Shown here: positions 57,230-64,000 of the stretch, piece after piece | How the letters are laid out: each line of letters opens with the position of its first letter | Position numbering within the stretch: position 1 is the stretch's first letter | Assembly: GCF_015752155.1 (NCBI RefSeq) | Contig: NZ_JADOVI010000003.1 | Coordinates: 1-64,000 of the forward strand | DNA length: 64,000 bases | DNA from: Cryobacterium sp. MP_M3 | GTDB lineage: Bacteria; Actinomycetota; Actinomycetes; Actinomycetales; Microbacteriaceae | Direction of reading: 5' to 3' | Made by a program: the position numbers and the translations under genes | Notes under the pieces: model-generated | Told to the model about the DNA's origin: nothing | The model's database searches: none | Seen by the model: only the letters and a program-made list of their open reading frames with translations

Positions 57230-58565
57230 GAGGCGGCCCCCGTCGCGTCGTCCCCGTTCTCGCCCCGCTCCGGGAGGAGATACCGGGAGAACCAGTCGGT
57301 GGCCAGGTTGGCGGCGGCGGCGAGGGTGCCCGGTTCCTCGAACAGGTGCGTGGCACCGTCCACGACCGTGAGCCGGTTGCGGCAGCGCATCCGGGCCTGG
57401 GCCTGCCGGTTGAGCTCGAGCACGACTTCGTCCGCTCCGCCCACGATCAGCAGGGTCGGGGCTTCCACGAGCGGCAACCGGGCGCCGGCCAGGTCGGGGC
57501 GTCCGCCACGGGAGACGACGGCCGAGATGTCGCTGCCCGGCTCCGCCGCCGCCAGAGCGCCGCGCCTGCCCCGGTGCTCGCTCCGAAGTACCCGATCCGG
57601 CACTGCGCGGTCTCGGGGCGCTGCCGCAACCACGCGGTGGCCGCGGTCAGCCGGTTCGCGAGCAGTTCGATGTCGAAGACGTTGGATCGGTCAGGCTCCT
57701 CGTCGGCCGTGAGTAGGTCCAGGAGCAGGGTCCCCAGGCCGGCCCGGAGCAGCACCTCCGCGACGAACTGGTTGCGCGGGCTGTGCCGGCTGCTGCCGCT
57801 GCCGTGCGCGAAGACCACGATCTCGGTGGCGCCCTTCGGCAAGCGCAGATGGCCCTCCAGGAGCACGCCGTCCGCGGGGATCTCGACGTCGCGATCCAGG
57901 TCGTCGACGACGACCCGGCCGTTGCGCATCCGCCGGGCTGCCGCATCCAGCAGCACCACGACCTCCTCGTCGCTGGTCGCTGAGAAGTCCCGGTAGTGGT
58001 TTCCGACGGCGACCAGCTGGCGCGGCGCCAGGACGCAGACGACCTCGTCGGCCTCGGGAAGGTTCCCGACCGTTTCCGCCGGCACGACCGGCGCAGCCAT
58101 GATCACCGTTGTCGCGCCGAGGTGGCGGGCCACCTCACAGGCCACGCGGGCCGTGGAGCCCGTGGCGATGCCATCGTCGACGATGACAACGGTGCGCCCG
58201 GTCAGATCCACCCGCTCCCGGCCCATTCTGAGTCCGGCGACGCGCTCGTCAAGAAGCGTCTGTTCTCGACGTTCCACGGTGCGGAGCTCCTCCGCGGTCA
58301 CGCCGGTGAGGGTGAGCACCTCCGTGTTGAGCACGCGGGCACCGCCTTCGCCGATCGCCCCCATGGCCAGTTCGGGCTGGTAGGGAACCCCGAGTTTGCG
58401 CACCACGATCACGTCGAGGGGCGCGTGGAGGGCCTCGGCGACCTCGAACGCGACGGGAACACCGCCGCGCGGCAGCCCGAGCACGACCACGTCCCGGTCT
58501 CGCAGGTAGAGCAGGCGTTCGGCGAGTTGGCGACCCGCATCCACGCGATCGGCGAAGACGACCAT
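57226..58565 (-). pseudogene. Phosphoribosyltransferase-alpha/beta hydrolase fusion with a frameshift
   Basis: Residues 1-215 are a type I phosphoribosyltransferase domain: VVLGLPRGGVPVAFEVAEAL, then the PRPP loop VVIVDDGIATGSTAR. From about 220 a dienelactone-hydrolase-like domain follows: IVVFAHGSGSSRHSPRN, nucleophile elbow IGYFGASTGAGAAL, and later TLLIVGGADEVVLELN and VDGATHLFEEPG with the Asp and His. The frame breaks just after the elbow near 57551-57556; the 1340-base length is one short of 447 codons, so one base is missing. Without that loss it would be one 446-residue protein. ATG 58565 has AGGAGG upstream. Either a recent mutation or a sequencing error. Confidence 0.75.
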
Positions 58566-58664
58566 CGTCCGGAACCTCCTTGAGCGAGCGGATGATTGCG
58601 CTCCCGCACATCATCCCCCCGACCGGGGCTCCCCGACAGGGGCGAGCCGGACCATACGAGAAAA

Positions 58665-58685
58665 GACCCGCTCACTGAGCGGGTC
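58665..58685. terminator. Terminator hairpin copy 1
   Basis: Arms GACCCGCTCA and TGAGCGGGTC around a one-base loop, preceded by AAAA on the + strand (UUUU on the leftward RNA). Nearly identical to copy 2, 40 bases away. Confidence 0.75.
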
Positions 58686-58704
58686 TCCAGTATCAAACAA
58701 AAAA

Positions 58705-58725
58705 GACCCGCTCAGTGAGCGGGTC
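58705..58725. terminator. Terminator hairpin copy 2
   Basis: The same 10-base arms as copy 1, flanked by an A-run on the left and TTTCTT on the right, so it can terminate in both directions. It is the first terminator reached after the tRNA-Ala gene, 18 bases downstream. Confidence 0.85.
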
Positions 58726-58743
58726 TTTCTTGTCAAACGGTGT

Positions 58744-58819
58744 TGGTGGATCCGAGGGGATTCGAACCCCTGACCCCCTGCATGCCATGCAGGTGCGCTA
58801 CCAGCTGCGCCACGGACCC
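58744..58819 (-). tRNA. tRNA-Ala (anticodon GGC)
   Basis: A complete 76-base cloverleaf including an encoded 3' CCA. Acceptor arm GGGTCCG / CGGATCC with discriminator A; D-arm GCGCAGCTGGTAGCGC; anticodon arm CCTGC-ATGGCAT-GCAGG with GGC in the loop; T-arm with GGTTCGAATCC. It reads GCC, the commonest Ala codon in such a GC-rich genome. It lies 88 bases downstream of rsfS on the same strand and is followed by two terminators. Confidence 0.95.
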
Positions 58820-58831
58820 AGATTGTGCTTC

Positions 58832-58855
58832 GGCCGGATTCCATTTCTTCCGGCC
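58832..58855. other. Small hairpin between rsfS and tRNA-Ala
   Basis: GGCCGGA and TCCGGCC with a 10-base loop. There is no U-run on the leftward RNA, so it may be a processing or protective structure rather than a terminator. Confidence 0.4.
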
Positions 58856-58907
58856 CGAAACAACTTCTCTAGGCTACTACATCCCCAGCCCGGTTGAGTA
58901 CCAACTG

Positions 58908-59285
58908 CTACTCCTGGACCTTGTGGGCGGGCAGCTCGATCGGGATGACCGGGCAGTCCTTCCACAGACGCTCGAGGGAGTAGTAGACACGTTCTTCCTC
59001 GTGGAAGACGTGAACGACGAGGTCTCCGAAGTCGACGAGGATCCAACGGCCCTCGGCGCGGCCCTCGCGACGCAGCGGCTTGTGGCCGGCCTCAGTGAGT
59101 TTGTCTTCGATCTCGCCGGCGATGGCCACGACGTTGCGCTCTGAGCGCCCCGTGACGATCAGAAAGATGTCGGCGAGCGGAAGGGGGTTCGAGACGTCGA
59201 TTGCGACGAGGTCCTCCCCCGCTTTCGAGTCTGCGGCGGCAGCGGCCAGCTTGAGGAGCTCGAGAGCATGGGCAGAAGCGGTCAT
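58908..59285 (-). CDS. rsfS: Ribosome silencing factor RsfS
   Basis: 125 residues. RsfS binds ribosomal protein uL14 and blocks subunit joining in starved cells. Family blocks are DLVAIDVSNPLPLADIFLIVTGRSERN, EGRAEGRWILVDFGDLVVHVFHEEERVYYSLERLW (short forms: IDVSNPLPLADIFLIVTG and WILVDFGDLVVHVF). Gene order nadD - TM protein - rsfS is standard for this group. ATG at 59285; AGGGA lies upstream. Confidence 0.93.
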   Translation of the reverse strand: MTASAHALELLKLAAAAADSKAGEDLVAIDVSNPLPLADIFLIVTGRSERNVVAIAGEIEDKLTEAGHKPLRREGRAEGRWILVDFGDLVVHVFHEEERVYYSLERLWKDCPVIPIELPAHKVQE

Positions 59286-59325
59286 CGAATGAATCCCTGA
59301 GTTAGTGAAAGCGAATGAAGTGGCA

Positions 59326-60366
59326 TTAGAAGATCTTGAAGACGTAGCCGGCGATGAACAGCGCAACAACGCCGAGGGCGAGCACGCCGACGGTGATCGT
59401 CAGGACCGTGGGAAGAGTCACCCCGCGCCTGGCGGGCGGCGCCATGACGCCCCTGGTCGAGGCGTGGGTGCTGACGGCGCGGCTCGCGCTCACCGGGGCG
59501 ACGTCGTTGTGGTGACCGCTCTCATCGAGCTGGTCGAGCATGTGGTCCATTTCGGCGGAATCGAACAGGTTCGGATGCGCGCCCGTCGAGCCGAGGCTGC
59601 GTGGCAGGTCGATCGAGCCGGTGATCATGATCTCGCCGGTGCTGGTCAACGGTCCGGAGGTCGTTCCGTGGTGCGGGATCGACGGCAGGATAAGGGCGTT
59701 GGTGGTCGTGGGGATTCCGCCGGCGCTGATCCCGCGGTTCATTAGCTGGTCGAACGGCTCGATCGGCGATCCGCCGGGAAGGGAACCGTCGTCTTCGTCA
59801 CGATCGAGGGACCAGTGACCGACCGGCGGGTGGAGCACACCGGGGCGGGCCCGGGCAGAGGACGTGGAGGAGGTCTTCGATTCGACGAGGAACTCGACGG
59901 GCACGGGCTGCTTCGCTTTGACCTGCGTCGCGTCAACGACGGGAGACTCGGCACCGGGCAACTCGACCGGGGCCGATTCGGACGGGCCCGATTCGTCGTC
60001 GTGGCCCTGGGCCAGCTGCAGGGCGCGCAGTTCACGGCGGGTGAGGGTTCGTTCGGGGACGGGCTGGCGCGGGGCGCTCACCGCGGCGGCCCAGCCGGAC
60101 TTCGTCGCCCTGGGCGCGAACACGGATGCGGCGTCCGGCTTGGCGGCGTCGGGCTTGGCGGCGTCGGGCTTGGCGGCGTCGGGCTTGGCGGTGTCCGGTT
60201 TGGCGGCGGCGGGCGTGACCGCGGGCCGCACAGGCGTGGAGCCGGACGAGTGCGTGGGGACATGGCTCGACGAATGCTGCTGGTCTGCCGGGGCAGGCTC
60301 GTGCCCCTGGGCCAACTCGCGCGCTTGACGACGCGTCAGTGGCTGTGGGTCATTACCCAACGTCAT
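59326..60366 (-). CDS. Single-TM protein with a duplicated N-terminal motif and AKPDA repeats
   Basis: 346 residues, function unknown. The motif [14 protein letters not shown] at residues about 10-23 recurs as [16 protein letters not shown] near 105-120. Between them are five tandem copies of [11 protein letters not shown] long polar region follows, then one C-terminal TM helix ([23 protein letters not shown]) with only three residues after it, so almost all of the protein lies on one side of the membrane. The start overlaps the nadD stop (ATGA). The position between nadD and rsfS is conserved in Microbacteriaceae, where it is usually annotated hypothetical. Confidence 0.75.
   Translation of the reverse strand: MTLGNDPQPLTRRQARELAQGHEPAPADQQHSSSHVPTHSSGSTPVRPAVTPAAAKPDTAKPDAAKPDAAKPDAAKPDAASVFAPRATKSGWAAAVSAPRQPVPERTLTRRELRALQLAQGHDDESGPSESAPVELPGAESPVVDATQVKAKQPVPVEFLVESKTSSTSSARARPGVLHPPVGHWSLDRDEDDGSLPGGSPIEPFDQLMNRGISAGGIPTTTNALILPSIPHHGTTSGPLTSTGEIMITGSIDLPRSLGSTGAHPNLFDSAEMDHMLDQLDESGHHNDVAPVSASRAVSTHASTRGVMAPPARRGVTLPTVLTITVGVLALGVVALFIAGYVFKIF
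60128..60208. repeat. 15-bp tandem repeat inside the TM-protein gene
   Basis: About five copies of GGCGTCGGGCTTGGC-type units, near-identical in sequence, encoding AKPDA on the minus strand. The near-perfect DNA identity, beyond protein need, suggests recent slippage, so copy number may vary between strains. Confidence 0.75.
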
Positions 60367-60956
60367 GCCACACTCCGATACAGATGATGCTTTGAGATGT
60401 ACTGGACAACCCCATCGGGGACCAGATACCAGACCGGGAATCCCCGGTTCACACGTGCCCGGCAGTCTGTGGACGAGATAGCCAAAGCCGGAACCTCCAA
60501 CAAGCTTACGTCCTGGTTCGGCAATCCCGAAACGCTGAGCTCATGTCCCGGACGACTCACAGCCACGAAGTGGGCGAGATCCCAGAGCTCCTGGACGTCC
60601 TTCCAGCTCAGGATCTGGCGGATCGCGTCGGCGCCGGTGATGAAGAAGAGCTCGGCGTCCGGGCGCTGTGCGTGCAGGTCGCGGAGCGTGTCGATCGTGT
60701 AGGTGGGACCGGTGCGGTCGATGTCGACCCGGCTCACCGTGAAGCGGGGATTCGACGCCGTCGCGATGACCGTCATCAGGTAGCGATGTTCGCTGACCGT
60801 CACATCGGGCTTCTGCCACGGCTGCCCGGTGGGCACGAAGACCACCTCGTCGAGGTCGAAGCTCTGCGCCACCTCGCTCGCGGCCACGAGGTGCCCGTGG
60901 TGGATCGGGTCGAAGGTGCCGCCCATCACACCGATTCTCAGACGGCGCTCCGGCAT
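60363..60956 (-). CDS. nadD: Nicotinate-nucleotide adenylyltransferase
   Basis: 197 residues; adenylates nicotinate mononucleotide in NAD synthesis. The nucleotidyltransferase signature is [20 protein letters not shown] (HxGH), with [21 protein letters not shown] and the C-terminal [10 protein letters not shown]. The start is set at ATG 60956, giving the family N-terminus [13 protein letters not shown]; the frame extends upstream over non-family sequence. Overlaps the next gene by four bases. Confidence 0.94.
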   Translation of the reverse strand: MPERRLRIGVMGGTFDPIHHGHLVAASEVAQSFDLDEVVFVPTGQPWQKPDVTVSEHRYLMTVIATASNPRFTVSRVDIDRTGPTYTIDTLRDLHAQRPDAELFFITGADAIRQILSWKDVQELWDLAHFVAVSRPGHELSVSGLPNQDVSLLEVPALAISSTDCRARVNRGFPVWYLVPDGVVQYISKHHLYRSVA

Positions 60957-60969
60957 CGAAACGTCAGCC

Positions 60970-61170
60970 TCAGTGACCGGCGCGCGCGCCGCCGTGGGCG
61001 TCGGCGTATGCCTTCGCCTTGGCCTGGTGGCGGTTGGCCACGTCACGGTACGACCAGACGACGACGCCGAGGGCGGCGAAGGTCACGAGGGCGATCAGGC
61101 CGTAGACGAACGTCGGCATGGGCAAGGCGACGTGTTCGGCCTGCGCGAGCACTACGTTCAGGAACGACAT
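60970..61170 (-). CDS. Small single-TM protein between proA and nadD
   Basis: 66 residues from ATG 61170 (GGAGAA upstream). One TM helix ([21 protein letters not shown], about residues 21-41), then a short basic, Ala/His-rich tail ending ARAGH. Unknown function; a protein of this type is found at the same position in relatives. A longer open frame to 61209 has no better start. Confidence 0.7.
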   Translation of the reverse strand: MSFLNVVLAQAEHVALPMPTFVYGLIALVTFAALGVVVWSYRDVANRHQAKAKAYADAHGGARAGH

Positions 61171-61242
61171 GGGTTCTCCATTCAGAGGCGGTTCAAGGGT
61201 GCCCGGCAAAAGCGGACGACTCCGACAGTATTCTAGCGGGGC

Positions 61243-62514
61243 CTACGCGCGCACCTGGCCCGAGCCACGCACGATCCACTTGGTGCTGGTCAGCTCCGGC
61301 AGGCCCATCGGCCCCCTGGCGTGCAGTTTCTGGGTCGAAATGCCCACTTCGGCACCGAATCCGAACTCGCCGCCATCGGTGAACCGGGTGGAGGCGTTGA
61401 CCATGACGGCGGCGGAGTCGACCTCGGCCAGGAACCGCTCGGCGTTGACGACGTCGTTGGTGATGATCGACTCGGTGTGCCCGGTCGAATAGCGGCGGAT
61501 GTGCGCGATCGCGTCATCGAGCGCGTCGACAACGGCCACCGAGACCTCGAGGCCCATGTACTCGGTGCCCCAGTCTTCCTCGGTCGCCGGCACCGCGGAC
61601 GGGAAGATCTCCCGCACCCGCGGGTCCCCGTGGATCGTCACGCCGGATGCGGCGAGCTTCGCCAGCACGCCGGGGAGCAGCCGTGCGGCGGCATCCCGGT
61701 GCACGAGGAGCGTCTCGAGGGAGTTGCAGACGCTGGGCCGCTGCACCTTCGAATTGTGCACGATCTCCACCGCCCAGTCAGCATTGGCGCTCTCGTCGAG
61801 GAAAATGTGCACGACTCCCGCCCCGGTCTCGATCACGGGAACCTTCGACTGGTTCACGACCGCCTGGATCAGGCCGGCACTTCCCCGGGGGATGAGCACG
61901 TCGACATAGCCGCGGGCCTGCATCAACAGGGTGGCCCCCTCGCGCCCGAACGGGTCGATCGTCTGCACCGACTCCGCGGGGAGCCCGGCCGAGCCGATCG
62001 CCTGCTGCAGCAGGCCGACCAGGACCCGGTTGGTGTTCTCCGCGGCGGACCCGCCGCGGAGCACGACGGCGTTGCCGCTCTTCAGCGCGATCGCGGCGAT
62101 GTCGACGGTGACGTTGGGCCTGGCCTCATAGATGACCCCGACCACGCCGAAGGGCACCCGCACCTGGCTGATCCTGATGCCGTTGGGCAGGCTCCTCCCC
62201 CGCACCACCTCCCCGATCGGGTCGGTGAGCAGGGCGATCTGCTCGACGGCGGCGGCCAGTCCTTCGATCCGGGCCTCGTCCAGCATGAGGCGGTCGAGCA
62301 TCCCGGCGGACAGGGCGTTCTCGCGGCCGGCGGCCAGGTCGGCACGGTTGGCGGTGAGGATGTCGGGGACGTTCCCGCGCAGCGCGGCGGACACGGCGGA
62401 CAGCGCCCGGTTCTTCACCTGGGTGGGTGCGGCGGCGAGGGCGACCGACGCCCGCCGGGACGCCTCGAGGATCGGCGTGAGCTGGACAGTTTCGGTCAGG
62501 GTCTGTGAGGACAT
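61243..62514 (-). CDS. proA: Glutamate-5-semialdehyde dehydrogenase (gamma-glutamyl phosphate reductase)
   Basis: 423 residues; reduces gamma-glutamyl phosphate with NADPH, the second step of proline synthesis. The catalytic Cys lies in QRPSVCNSLETLLVH; VRVPFGVVGVIYEARPNVT and VVLRGGSAAENTN are family blocks in the coenzyme domain, and ARGPMGLPELTSTKWIV is the C-terminal signature. ATG at 62514. It is nine bases downstream of proB, so the two steps are made together. Confidence 0.94.
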   Translation of the reverse strand: MSSQTLTETVQLTPILEASRRASVALAAAPTQVKNRALSAVSAALRGNVPDILTANRADLAAGRENALSAGMLDRLMLDEARIEGLAAAVEQIALLTDPIGEVVRGRSLPNGIRISQVRVPFGVVGVIYEARPNVTVDIAAIALKSGNAVVLRGGSAAENTNRVLVGLLQQAIGSAGLPAESVQTIDPFGREGATLLMQARGYVDVLIPRGSAGLIQAVVNQSKVPVIETGAGVVHIFLDESANADWAVEIVHNSKVQRPSVCNSLETLLVHRDAAARLLPGVLAKLAASGVTIHGDPRVREIFPSAVPATEEDWGTEYMGLEVSVAVVDALDDAIAHIRRYSTGHTESIITNDVVNAERFLAEVDSAAVMVNASTRFTDGGEFGFGAEVGISTQKLHARGPMGLPELTSTKWIVRGSGQVRA

Positions 62515-62523
62515 CCCGGCAGT

Positions 62524-63372
62524 TTACGCGACGGGGCTGCCGGAGTGCTGGGTGGTCTGACCGGCGGGGCTGCCGGGCTGCACGGTGGACGCGCCGGAAC
62601 TCGGTTCGAACCACGTTCCGACCAGGTCACCGCGGAGAGCCTCTGCGACCAGCGCCGTCGAGGTGACCAGGACGGCGGTGCCGGCGTCGGCCGCGATCCG
62701 GGCCGCCGACACCTTGGTGCCCGCACCCCCGGTGCCCACACCGGAACGGCTTGCGCCGAATTCGACGCCGGGCAGCCGGTCGCCGGCCCCGACGTGCGAG
62801 ATCGGCTCGGCGCCCGGCAGGTGCGGCGGGCGGGTGTAGAGAGCGTCGACGTCGCTGAGCAGCACGAGCAGGTCGGCCTTGATCAGGGTGGCGACGAGGG
62901 CGGCGAGCCGGTCGTTGTCGCCGAACCGGATCTCGTGAGTCGCGACGGTGTCGTTCTCGTTGACGATCGGCAGGATGCGCAGCCCGAGCAGCCGGTCCAT
63001 GGCCCGGTGCGCGTTACTGCGGTGCGACGGGTTCTCGAGGTCGCCGGCCGTGAGGAGCACCTGGCCGGCGACGATGTCGTACCGGTCGAGGCTGTCCTGG
63101 TAGCGGAAGATCAGCAGGTTCTGGCCGACGGATGCCGCGGCCTGCTGGGTGGCCAGGTCGGTGGGCCGTTCGTCGAGCTGGAGGTAGGGCATGCCCGTGG
63201 CTATGGCTCCGGAGGACACGAGCACGATTTCCGCTCCGCGCCCGTGGGCCGTGGCGAGGGCGTCGACGAGTGGGGCGATCTGGCCGGCGTTCTCTCCGCT
63301 GATCGAGGACGATCCGACCTTGACGACGATGCGCGCCGCCGACGCGATCTCATTCCGTGCGAGCACGCTCAT
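62524..63372 (-). CDS. proB: Glutamate 5-kinase, copy 1
   Basis: 282 residues of the amino-acid kinase fold; phosphorylates glutamate to gamma-glutamyl phosphate, the feedback-regulated step of proline synthesis. Motifs: IVVKVGSSSIS, EIVLVSSGAIATG, LPIVNENDTVAT, RFGDNDRLAALVA, GVGTGGAGTKVSAARIA. The PUA domain found in E. coli ProB is absent, as in many actinobacteria. Its ATG at 63372 lies 13 bases after the stop of a second, similar kinase gene, so this is a tandem pair. Confidence 0.9.
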   Translation of the reverse strand: MSVLARNEIASAARIVVKVGSSSISGENAGQIAPLVDALATAHGRGAEIVLVSSGAIATGMPYLQLDERPTDLATQQAAASVGQNLLIFRYQDSLDRYDIVAGQVLLTAGDLENPSHRSNAHRAMDRLLGLRILPIVNENDTVATHEIRFGDNDRLAALVATLIKADLLVLLSDVDALYTRPPHLPGAEPISHVGAGDRLPGVEFGASRSGVGTGGAGTKVSAARIAADAGTAVLVTSTALVAEALRGDLVGTWFEPSSGASTVQPGSPAGQTTQHSGSPVA

Positions 63373-63385
63373 TCCCTGGCCCGGG

Positions 63386-64000
63386 TCACAGGAGCGCGCG
63401 CCCCGGCGCCGTGGGCATCGGCTCGAACCAGGTGCCAACCTCTTCGCCGCGGAGGGCGTCCGCGGCGAGCCCGGTCGCGGTCACGAGCACCGCGGTGCCG
63501 GCGGACGCGGCCAGCCGGGCCGCCTTCACCTTGGTGCTGGCGCCGCCGGTTCCGACGCCGCCGGCCGCCTTGGTCGCCCCGAATTCCATGCCGGCGAGTT
63601 CCTCGTCGAAACCGATGTGATCGATCCGTTCGGCGCCGGGCAGGTGCGGGGGCTTGGTGTAGAGCGAGTCGACGTCGCTGAGCAGCAGCAGCAGGTCGGC
63701 CCGGATGAGCACCGACAGCATGGCCGCGAGGCGGTCGTTGTCACCGAACCGCAGACCGTAGGTTGCCACGGTGTCGTTCTCGTTGACGATCGGCATGATC
63801 CGGAGGTCGAGGAGCCGGTTCACCGCACGGCGGGTGTTGCTGCGGTGCGGCTCGTTGAGGAGGTCTCCCTCAGTGAGCAGCACCTGCCCCGCGGCGATGC
63901 CGTGCCGGTCCAGGGTCTCCTGGTAGCGGGCGGTCAGCACGTTCTGCCCCACGGAGGCGGCCGCCTGCTGGGTGGCCAGGTCGCTCGGCCGCCCGTCGAG
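63386..64000 (-). CDS. proB: Glutamate 5-kinase, copy 2 (cut by the window end)
   Basis: C-terminal two-thirds (about 205 residues, open to base 64000). The motifs parallel copy 1: DLATQQAAASVGQNVL, MPIVNENDTVATYGLRFGDNDRLAAM, GVGTGGASTKVKAARLA and the shared end VGTWFEP. By eye roughly two-thirds of positions match copy 1, so the duplication is not recent and both look intact. Which copy serves proline and which, if either, has a new role is not visible here. Confidence 0.85.
   Translation of the reverse strand, partial: LDGRPSDLATQQAAASVGQNVLTARYQETLDRHGIAAGQVLLTEGDLLNEPHRSNTRRAVNRLLDLRIMPIVNENDTVATYGLRFGDNDRLAAMLSVLIRADLLLLLSDVDSLYTKPPHLPGAERIDHIGFDEELAGMEFGATKAAGGVGTGGASTKVKAARLAASAGTAVLVTATGLAADALRGEEVGTWFEPMPTAPGRALL

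Noticed and set aside
60128..60208. CRISPR-like array
   Set aside because: Units are 15 bp, directly adjacent without spacers, and encode an in-frame AKPDA peptide repeat.

Overview
The window is high-GC, densely packed chromosomal DNA from an actinobacterium, most probably of the family Microbacteriaceae. I infer this from the many GTG starts, the actinobacteria-restricted families (DUF3000, DUF3093, DUF3159, DUF3710, DUF4193, SepH), a TCGAAC-N4-GTTCGA type LexA box, and the gene order proB-proA-small membrane protein-nadD-TM protein-rsfS. It looks like core chromosome: there is no prophage, insertion sequence, CRISPR array or rRNA operon, and only one tRNA (Ala, GGC).

Layout. 0-8.5 kb: a SufE-like protein, a membrane-anchored alpha/beta hydrolase, a DUF3000 and RNase D/HRDC pair, the fadA-fadB beta-oxidation pair, and a MerR regulator with an aldo/keto reductase. 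8.6-20.2 kb: dxs, acnA, a CtpE-like P-type ATPase, then the block DUF3159-DUF3710-dut | DUF3093 | DUF4193 | sepH. 20.2-21.8 kb: a LexA-boxed pair of DUF6504 and an AlkZ-like (HTH_42) protein. 21.8-26.4 kb: a FUSC transporter, YceI, a GH3/NagZ lipoprotein, a DUF2236 oxygenase and an Lrp/AsnC regulator. 26.5-30.2 kb: an E1alpha-E1beta-E2 2-oxoacid dehydrogenase operon, probably for branched-chain substrates. 30.5-35.4 kb: a lower phenylacetate operon (paaJ-paaF-paaH-paaZ) under a PaaR-like operator, divergent from ltrA. 36.8-44.3 kb: a treX-treY-treZ trehalose operon with an HTH protein and a two-TM protein at its end. 44.4-52.4 kb: an accessory-looking stretch of oxidoreductases, a methyltransferase, a lipoprotein, a TetR-controlled alcohol dehydrogenase, a deleted SDR pseudogene and a decayed 0.75 kb region. 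52.4-55.4 kb: nrdD-nrdG behind two NrdR boxes. 55.4-58.6 kb: a YchJ-type protein and a phosphoribosyltransferase/hydrolase plus erythromycin-esterase operon. 58.6-64 kb: duplicated terminators, tRNA-Ala, rsfS, a repeat-bearing TM protein, nadD, proA and two tandem proB copies, the second cut by the window end.

The genes form separate modules: fatty-acid, phenylacetate and 2-oxoacid breakdown feeding acetyl-CoA to the TCA cycle (acnA); trehalose production from glycogen-like glucan; anaerobic deoxynucleotide supply; proline and NAD synthesis; and DNA repair. The regulatory signals I trust most are the LexA box (20244), the twin NrdR boxes (52540, 52571), the PaaR-like operator (35416), the paired TetR operators (50547, 50579) and an operator shared by YceI and an LLM oxidoreductase 22 kb apart.

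The least-described candidate is the LexA-boxed DUF6504 plus AlkZ-like glycosylase pair. Two genes (57.2-58.6 kb and 30.3-30.5 kb) carry an apparent one-base deletion in GC-rich runs, so assembly error should be excluded before calling them mutants.
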